Assembly (NCBI RefSeq): GCF_003439925.1
Contig: NZ_QQRR01000001.1
Coordinates: forward strand, 1,674,001 to 1,738,000
Direction: 5' to 3'
Source of the DNA: Haloprofundus halophilus
GTDB lineage: Archaea > Halobacteriota > Halobacteria > Halobacteriales > Haloferacaceae
DNA: 64,000 nt
In this document: one piece after another, positions 59,749-64,000 of the stretch
Layout: every line of letters starts with the position of its first letter
How positions within the stretch are numbered: the first letter of the stretch is position 1
Notes under the pieces: model-generated
The model's input: only the letters and a program-made list of their open reading frames with translations
The model's database searches: none
What the model was told of the DNA's origin: nothing
Program-made: the position numbers and the translations under genes

Positions 59749-60786
59749 TCAGGGCGAGCCGACGGGGTGCAGGCCGGTGAATTCGAGTCCGGCGGTCTCG
59801 TCGAGTCCGAGCGCGACGTTCGCCGCGTGGACCGCCTGCCCGGCGGAGCCTTTCATCATGTTGTCGATAGCCGAGAAGACGACGAGGCGCTCGTTCGCGG
59901 GGTCGACCTCGAAGCCGACCTCCCCGAAGTTCGTCCCGGCGACGGCTTTCGGCTCGGGGTAGCGGTAGACGCCCCCGCCGCCGGCGACCGTGCGCATGAA
60001 CGGTTCGTCCTCGTAGCTCTCGCGGTACGCGCCCCAGAGGTCGCCCTTCGTGACGGGCGAGTCGGGGAAGACGTGACACGTCGCCGACGCCCCGCGCACC
60101 ATGTCCACGGCGTGGACGGTGAACGACACCGAGAGGCCGAGGAACTGCTCGATTTCGGCCTCGTGGCGGTGCCCGGTCGGCGCGTACGGGCGGACGACGC
60201 CCGAGCGCTCGGCGTGCGAGGAGGCTTTGCCTGACGACGCGCCACCTTCCGACGAGCCGACTTTCACGTCGACGACGACCTGCTCGTCGCCGTCCAGAAC
60301 GCCGGCGTCGAACAGCGGTTTGAGTCCGAGAATCGTCGCCGTCGCGTTGCAGCCACCGGCGGCGATGAGGTCCGCGCCGGGCAGCTCGTCGCGCGTCAGT
60401 TCGGGCAGCGCGTAGACGGATTTCTCCAGGTACTCGGGCGCAACGTGGCCGTCGTACCACTCGTCGTACTGCTCTTCCGTCTGGAGGCGGAAGTCCGCCG
60501 AGAGGTCGACGACGGTGTCGGCCGCGTCCCGAAAGGTGTCGATGTGCTCCATCGAGACGCCGTGGGGCGTCGCCGCGAACAGCACGTCGACCGATTCGAG
60601 GTCTTCCGGGGAACTGAAGCGGAGGTCGAGTTCGCGGAGGTTGGGATGGACCGAGCCGACGGTCTTGCGGTCGTACTGGCGGCTCGTCGCCTGCGCGACC
60701 TCGAACTCGGGGTGGCCCGCGAGCAGGCGAAGGAGTTCGCCGCCCGTGAAACCGGAGCCGCCGACGACGGTCGCCGAGAGGCTCAC
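59749..60786 (-). CDS. argC: LysW-glutamyl-phosphate reductase
   Basis: A 345-residue ArgC/LysY-type reductase. The NADP motif is VGGSGFTGGELLRLL (residues 8-16 core) and the catalytic Cys is C146 (IAAGGCNATATILGL). It reduces the carrier-bound acyl phosphate to the semialdehyde. The start is GTG (60786), overlapping the lysX stop (GTGA). It is separated from argB by 36 bases, the largest gap in this operon apart from the argH side. Confidence 0.95.
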   Translation of the reverse strand: MSLSATVVGGSGFTGGELLRLLAGHPEFEVAQATSRQYDRKTVGSVHPNLRELDLRFSSPEDLESVDVLFAATPHGVSMEHIDTFRDAADTVVDLSADFRLQTEEQYDEWYDGHVAPEYLEKSVYALPELTRDELPGADLIAAGGCNATATILGLKPLFDAGVLDGDEQVVVDVKVGSSEGGASSGKASSHAERSGVVRPYAPTGHRHEAEIEQFLGLSVSFTVHAVDMVRGASATCHVFPDSPVTKGDLWGAYRESYEDEPFMRTVAGGGGVYRYPEPKAVAGTNFGEVGFEVDPANERLVVFSAIDNMMKGSAGQAVHAANVALGLDETAGLEFTGLHPVGSP

Positions 60787-61655
60787 GCGAGCGCCTCCGC
60801 GGCCGTCTTCTCGGCCGCTTTCGATTCGAGCCAGTCGACGACGGCGGCGGGAACGTCGACGTCGGTCGTCCCGTTCAGCGCCTTGAACTCGACGGTGTGG
60901 TTCACCTCGTGGACCGTGTAGCTGTCGCCCGTCTCCATCAGGTCGACGCCGAGCAGGCCGCCGCCGACGGCGTCGCTGGCCTTCTCGACGAGTTCGAGCG
61001 CCTCGTCGTCCAGCTCGAACTCCTCCGTTTCGCCGCCCTTCGCGGCGTTCGTGAGCCAGTGTTCGGAGGAGCGCGTCATCGCGGCGACGGGTTCGCCGTC
61101 GGTCGCCACGACGCGGATGTCGCGGCCGGGCTTCTCGACGAACTCCTGGACGTAGAACACCTTGTGCTCGTAGTGGCCCAGCGTCGCCTTGTGCTCCAGA
61201 ATCGCTTCGGCGGCGCTCCTGGAGTCGATCTTCGCCATCAGGCGGCCCCACGAACCGACGACGGGTTTCAGGACGCACGGGTAGCCGAACGACTCGATGG
61301 CGTCCATTGCGCTCTCCTTCGTGAACGCGACTTTCGTCTCGGGCGTGGGCACGCCCGCCTCAGCGAGCGCGAGGCTGTTCTTCGCCTTGTCGGCGCAGAT
61401 TTCGGCGGTCTCGGGGCTGTTGACGACGGGCACGCCGTAGCTCTCGATGAAGCGCGTCGCGTACAGCGAGCGCGACGTGGCGAGACAGCGGTCGACGACG
61501 ATGTCGAGGTCGTCGACGGGCGCGGTCGTGTCGTGGAGCCCGAACTGGTGCTTGCGGACGTCGATTTTGGTGACGTCGTGGCCGCGCTCACGAAGCTCCG
61601 AGAGGAGAAGCTTCTCGTCCTTGCGGATGCGCGAGTAGAGGATACCTATCTTCAC
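60783..61655 (-). CDS. lysX: Glutamate-LysW ligase (LysX/ArgX)
   Basis: A 290-residue ATP-grasp ligase that joins glutamate to the C-terminal Glu of LysW. It begins KIGILYSRIRKDEKLLLSEL. It has ATP-binding motifs in FGYPCVLKPVVGSWGRLMAK and metal-site GDSYTVHEVNHTVEFKAL. The GTG start at 61655 is two bases after the lysW stop. It is the committing step of the carrier pathway. In haloarchaea the substrate is most likely glutamate (arginine branch). Confidence 0.95.
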   Translation of the reverse strand: MKIGILYSRIRKDEKLLLSELRERGHDVTKIDVRKHQFGLHDTTAPVDDLDIVVDRCLATSRSLYATRFIESYGVPVVNSPETAEICADKAKNSLALAEAGVPTPETKVAFTKESAMDAIESFGYPCVLKPVVGSWGRLMAKIDSRSAAEAILEHKATLGHYEHKVFYVQEFVEKPGRDIRVVATDGEPVAAMTRSSEHWLTNAAKGGETEEFELDDEALELVEKASDAVGGGLLGVDLMETGDSYTVHEVNHTVEFKALNGTTDVDVPAAVVDWLESKAAEKTAAEALA

Positions 61656-61657
61656 AG

Positions 61658-61828
61658 CTACTCCCCCCAGTCCTCTTCGAGCTCGGGGGCTCGGTCGAGG
61701 ACCGGCGGGTTGACGTCGATGACTTCGAGTTCCGCACCGCAGGTGCCGCAGTCGATTATCTCTCCGGTTTCGAGGTCGTCGGCGAGGTCCAGCGTGGCCC
61801 CGCACTCGGCGCATTCTGCTTCGGTCAT
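61658..61828 (-). CDS. lysW: Amino-group carrier protein LysW
   Basis: A 56-residue acidic protein with four zinc cysteines (CAECGATLDL and DCGTCGAELEV) and the conserved C-terminus EDWGE. The last Glu is the residue to which LysX attaches the substrate. It is the first gene of the arginine-side operon, with a TTTAAG box about 30-36 bases upstream. It was short enough to be easily missed; position and the EDWGE tail make it certain. Confidence 0.95.
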   Translation of the reverse strand: MTEAECAECGATLDLADDLETGEIIDCGTCGAELEVIDVNPPVLDRAPELEEDWGE

Positions 61829-62196
61829 GGTGTACTCACCGCTTGTGGGTTAGCAACCTTAAATGCAGCGAATTTGTTTGTGAAAATTAATAACGGAGTC
61901 GCCGCTAAGCGAGTCGAGAGCGTTCGTCGCCGCCGTTTTGGAATTTCTTATCGAGATTCCGAGTGATGTTGTCCCCCGAAGGGGACGGCGGCGGGAGCGG
62001 CACTCCCGCGAGCCCTCGGGTTCCGACCGCCTCACCCGAGGACGGCGGCGGGAGCGGCGCGCCGACGACCGTTCGGACCGGTTTCGGCAGCGGTCGCGGT
62101 TCCGGTCGCGGTCGTCGGCCCCCCGCTCGCGGTCGTCGCGGGAGGCGCCGGAGTCGCGGAGCCGAGGCTCGCGGTCGTCGGAGTCCTCGCAGTCGC
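61829..62196. promoter_or_regulatory. lysW promoter and argH-lysW gap (368 bp)
   Basis: The part next to lysW (61829-61900) is AT-rich. It holds a TTTAAG box at 61858-61864 on the minus strand and further AT tracts (AATTAATAACG), so the lysW-argF operon probably has its own promoter separate from argGH. The rest is very GC-rich, low complexity (CGGTCGCGGTTCCGGTCGCG type), and contains an 18-base direct repeat GACGGCGGCGGGAGCGGC at 61984 and 62041. A minus-strand ORF overlapping the argH end (99 codons, Arg/Pro-rich) is not credible as a protein. Confidence 0.55.
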
Positions 62197-63669
62197 TCAG
62201 ACATAGCTGTCGACCTCCGCCTGCAATCTCTCGTCGGCTTCGGCCAGTTCGTCGCGCCGTGCGGCGACCGATTCGGCATCGTCGTCGAAGCGCGTCCCCG
62301 CCTCGTCGAGTTGCGTCTCGACCGCCGACGCCGCGGGGCCGCCGAGCGAGTCGCGAGTCGCGACGCTCTCGGCGGGGTCGAGCACGGCTTGGACGGTCTC
62401 GCGGTTCACGCGCGTCCAGAGGGACTCCCCTAAAACGTCATCTGCGGCCGCGTCAAGTTTTGCAGCAGTAGTTGCCGGGTCGTCCCCGTCGTCGATTCCT
62501 TCGGCCGCGGCGGCGACGATCTCGTGCGCCGTGCGGAACGGCATCCCCGTCGCCGCCAGCGCGTCGGCGACACCCGTCGCCGTCGAGAAACCGTCGCCCG
62601 CGTCCGCGGCCAGTTCGTCGGCGTTCCACGCCGCGGTAGCGACTGCGCCCGCTGCCACGTCCGTCGCGTTGACGACGGCGTCGACGGCGCGGAACGCGTG
62701 CGGGTGCGCCAGTTGCAGGTCGCGGTTGTACGCGCGCGGCAGACCCTTGAGATTCGTCAGGAGGCCCGTGAGGCCGCCGACGGCGTCGCCCGCGGTGCCG
62801 CGGACGAGTTCGAGCGTGTCGGGGTTCTTCTTCTGCGGCATGATGGAGGACGTCGAGGAGTAGTCGTCCGAGAGGTCGACGTACCCCTTGTTCGCGAAGA
62901 TGACGAGGTCCTCCGCGAGCCCCGAGATGGTCGTCGCGTGCGTCGCGAGCGCGCCGAGCGTCTCCGCGAGGAAATCCCGAGAAGAGGAGGCGTCCATCGA
63001 GTTGCCGAGCACGGAATCGAAGCCGAGCAGGTCGGCGGTGCGCTCGCGGTCGATGTCGAACGGCGTGCCCGCGAACGCCGCACCGCCCAGGGGCGATTGG
63101 TTGATGCGTCCGTAGGCGTCCAGAAGACGGGCCGTGTCGCGGGCGACGGCTGCCTCGTACGACAGCAGGTAGTGGGCGACGGTGACGGGTTGGGCGGGTT
63201 GCAGGTGCGTGTAGCCGGGCATCACCGTCTCGGTGTGTTCCGCAGCGGTCTCGCGGAGCGCTTCGCGGAGCGCGAGCGTTCCTTCTATCGCGTCGAGCAC
63301 GTCCTCGCGCAGGCGGTACCGGATGCATGTCGCCACCTCGTCGTTGCGACTGCGGGCGGTGTGCATCTTCCCGCCGTCTTCGCCGACGCGCTGGATGACT
63401 GCGGCCTCGATGGCCTCGTGGACGTCCTCGCCGTCGGGCAGTTCGGCGTGTCCCGCGTCTTCGACCGATTCGAGCGCGACGAGGATATCGGCGGCGTCAC
63501 CGTCGTCGACGATGCCTTGCTCGGCGAGCATCACGACGTGCGCGCGGTCGACGGCGAGGTCGGCCTCGAAGATGCGTTCGTCGGCCGCGAGGCTGGAGAG
63601 GAAGTCGCGGGCGGGGCCGCCGCTGAAACGGTCGCGGCGGATGACGTCGCCTGCGGACTCCTCCGTCAT
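62197..63669 (-). CDS. argH: Argininosuccinate lyase
   Basis: A 490-residue fumarase/aspartase superfamily lyase that splits argininosuccinate into arginine and fumarate. The superfamily signature is SSIMPQKKNPD, with HTARSRNDEVATCIRYRL and YTHLQPAQPVTVAHY as family markers. The ATG at 63669 lies three bases past the stop of argG. It is followed by the 368-base gap and then lysW. Confidence 0.96.
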   Translation of the reverse strand: MTEESAGDVIRRDRFSGGPARDFLSSLAADERIFEADLAVDRAHVVMLAEQGIVDDGDAADILVALESVEDAGHAELPDGEDVHEAIEAAVIQRVGEDGGKMHTARSRNDEVATCIRYRLREDVLDAIEGTLALREALRETAAEHTETVMPGYTHLQPAQPVTVAHYLLSYEAAVARDTARLLDAYGRINQSPLGGAAFAGTPFDIDRERTADLLGFDSVLGNSMDASSSRDFLAETLGALATHATTISGLAEDLVIFANKGYVDLSDDYSSTSSIMPQKKNPDTLELVRGTAGDAVGGLTGLLTNLKGLPRAYNRDLQLAHPHAFRAVDAVVNATDVAAGAVATAAWNADELAADAGDGFSTATGVADALAATGMPFRTAHEIVAAAAEGIDDGDDPATTAAKLDAAADDVLGESLWTRVNRETVQAVLDPAESVATRDSLGGPAASAVETQLDEAGTRFDDDAESVAARRDELAEADERLQAEVDSYV

Positions 63670-63672
63670 GGA

Positions 63673-64000
63673 TTACTCGTCCTCTTCGCTCTCGGTGTTC
63701 GTCTCGTCGCCCGTCGCCCCGCCGTCGGCGGCGAGTTCGGGTTTCTCGACGTTGTTCGCCACCTCGTTGGCGAGACGCGACTGGAAGCCGTGGTACTTGG
63801 CGACGCCCGTCGCGTCGGCCTGCTCGATGCCGTCGACCGTCTCGGTGTTGAACGAGGCGGCCGACTCGGAGTAGACGGCGTATTCGCTCTCGCGGGCGAC
63901 CGGGCGGGCCTGTCCGCCCTGTAGCTTAACCGTCACGGTGCCGGTCACCGTCTGCTGGCTGTCGTCGACGTAGGCGTTCAGCGAGTCCATCAGCGGCGCG
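63673..64000 (-). CDS. argG: Argininosuccinate synthase, C-terminal part
   Basis: Only the last 108 codons or so are in the window; the gene continues past base 64000. The visible tail (LMDSLNAYVDDSQQTVTGTV, then TVKLQGGQARPVARES and YAVYSESAASFNTET) is typical of ArgG, ending in an acidic Glu/Asp extension. It joins citrulline and aspartate. It lies three bases before argH and is read with it. Confidence 0.92.
   Translation of the reverse strand, partial: APLMDSLNAYVDDSQQTVTGTVTVKLQGGQARPVARESEYAVYSESAASFNTETVDGIEQADATGVAKYHGFQSRLANEVANNVEKPELAADGGATGDETNTESEEDE

Noticed and set aside
61905-62204. A 99-codon frame overlapping the argH stop
   Set aside because: The product is Arg/Pro low complexity from a GC-rich repeat tract, and an AT-rich promoter for lysW lies in its 3' part.
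1-64000. tRNA or rRNA genes
   Set aside because: I looked for T-loop (GGTTCGAATCC-like) and acceptor patterns and found none that fold; a dedicated tRNA scan would be decisive.

Overview
The window is ordinary chromosome from a haloarchaeon (class Halobacteria). The base composition is strongly GC-rich and the predicted proteins are very acidic. Many genes have a TTTATA-type box about 25-30 bases before the start codon, as expected for leaderless transcripts. Families largely restricted to haloarchaea recur: DUF5783, DUF5784, DUF5786 and DUF5789 types, rubrerythrin-like mini zinc proteins, PspAB, GTG-started HemL and LysW-dependent arginine synthesis. The gene order of the arginine block suggests a Haloferacales relative, but I cannot fix the genus. 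I see no rRNA, tRNA, CRISPR array, insertion sequence or prophage.

Layout. 0-8 kb: the end of a cysteine desulfurase, a threonine-synthase-like enzyme and SufU (Fe-S assembly); then RadA, the PspAB/HtpX membrane stress pair, an epimerase, a phosphoribosyltransferase and archaeal NMD3. 8-20 kb: small proteins, an XPD/DinG-type helicase, two secreted TasA/CalY-like proteins, a YkgJ-type cysteine-cluster protein, DUF578x proteins, a PHP phosphoesterase, a GNAT acetyltransferase and a DedA protein. 20.5-30 kb: a tetrapyrrole region (hemB, hemL, hemC-cobA-hemD) with an amtB-glnK ammonium module between hemB and hemL. 30-42 kb: a DHH/RecJ-like nuclease, an 884-base gene-free stretch, an SLC13 transporter, small proteins, a NifU-domain protein, a sulfatase-fold enzyme, a PanE-like reductase, an epimerase, and an amidase with a Tat-signalled partner. 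42-50 kb: the PolD large subunit with a 510-residue intein, its PPC/DUF296 neighbour and a secreted 5'-nucleotidase-like protein. 50-55.5 kb: a CBS protein, glycyl-tRNA synthetase, a polyprenol-kinase-like protein and a KhtT/KhtU-type cation antiporter. 55.5-64 kb: argF-argE-argD-argB-argC-lysX-lysW and argH-argG, all on the minus strand.

How genes work together. HemL and HemB make aminolevulinate and porphobilinogen. HemC and HemD build uroporphyrinogen III. CobA methylates it towards siroheme or cobalamin. In the arginine block LysW carries glutamate as a protein-bound intermediate: LysX attaches it, ArgB/C/D convert it, ArgE releases ornithine, and ArgF/ArgG/ArgH make arginine. GlnK overlaps and probably gates AmtB.

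Most of the window is conserved core genome. The points most worth a second look are: (a) a Tat-signalled AtzG/GatC-like small protein overlapping a signal-less amidase, suggesting piggy-back export; (b) an intein inserted inside the catalytic NCDGD motif of PolD, ending in Lys-Gln; (c) a pair of secreted TasA-like proteins sharing a module; (d) several unrelated short tandem-repeat arrays, each in a gap between genes; (e) tiny ORFs, including a 22-codon ORF abutting an antiporter gene and a 28-residue membrane peptide. I did not find convincing evidence for a wholly new multi-gene defence or mobile system.
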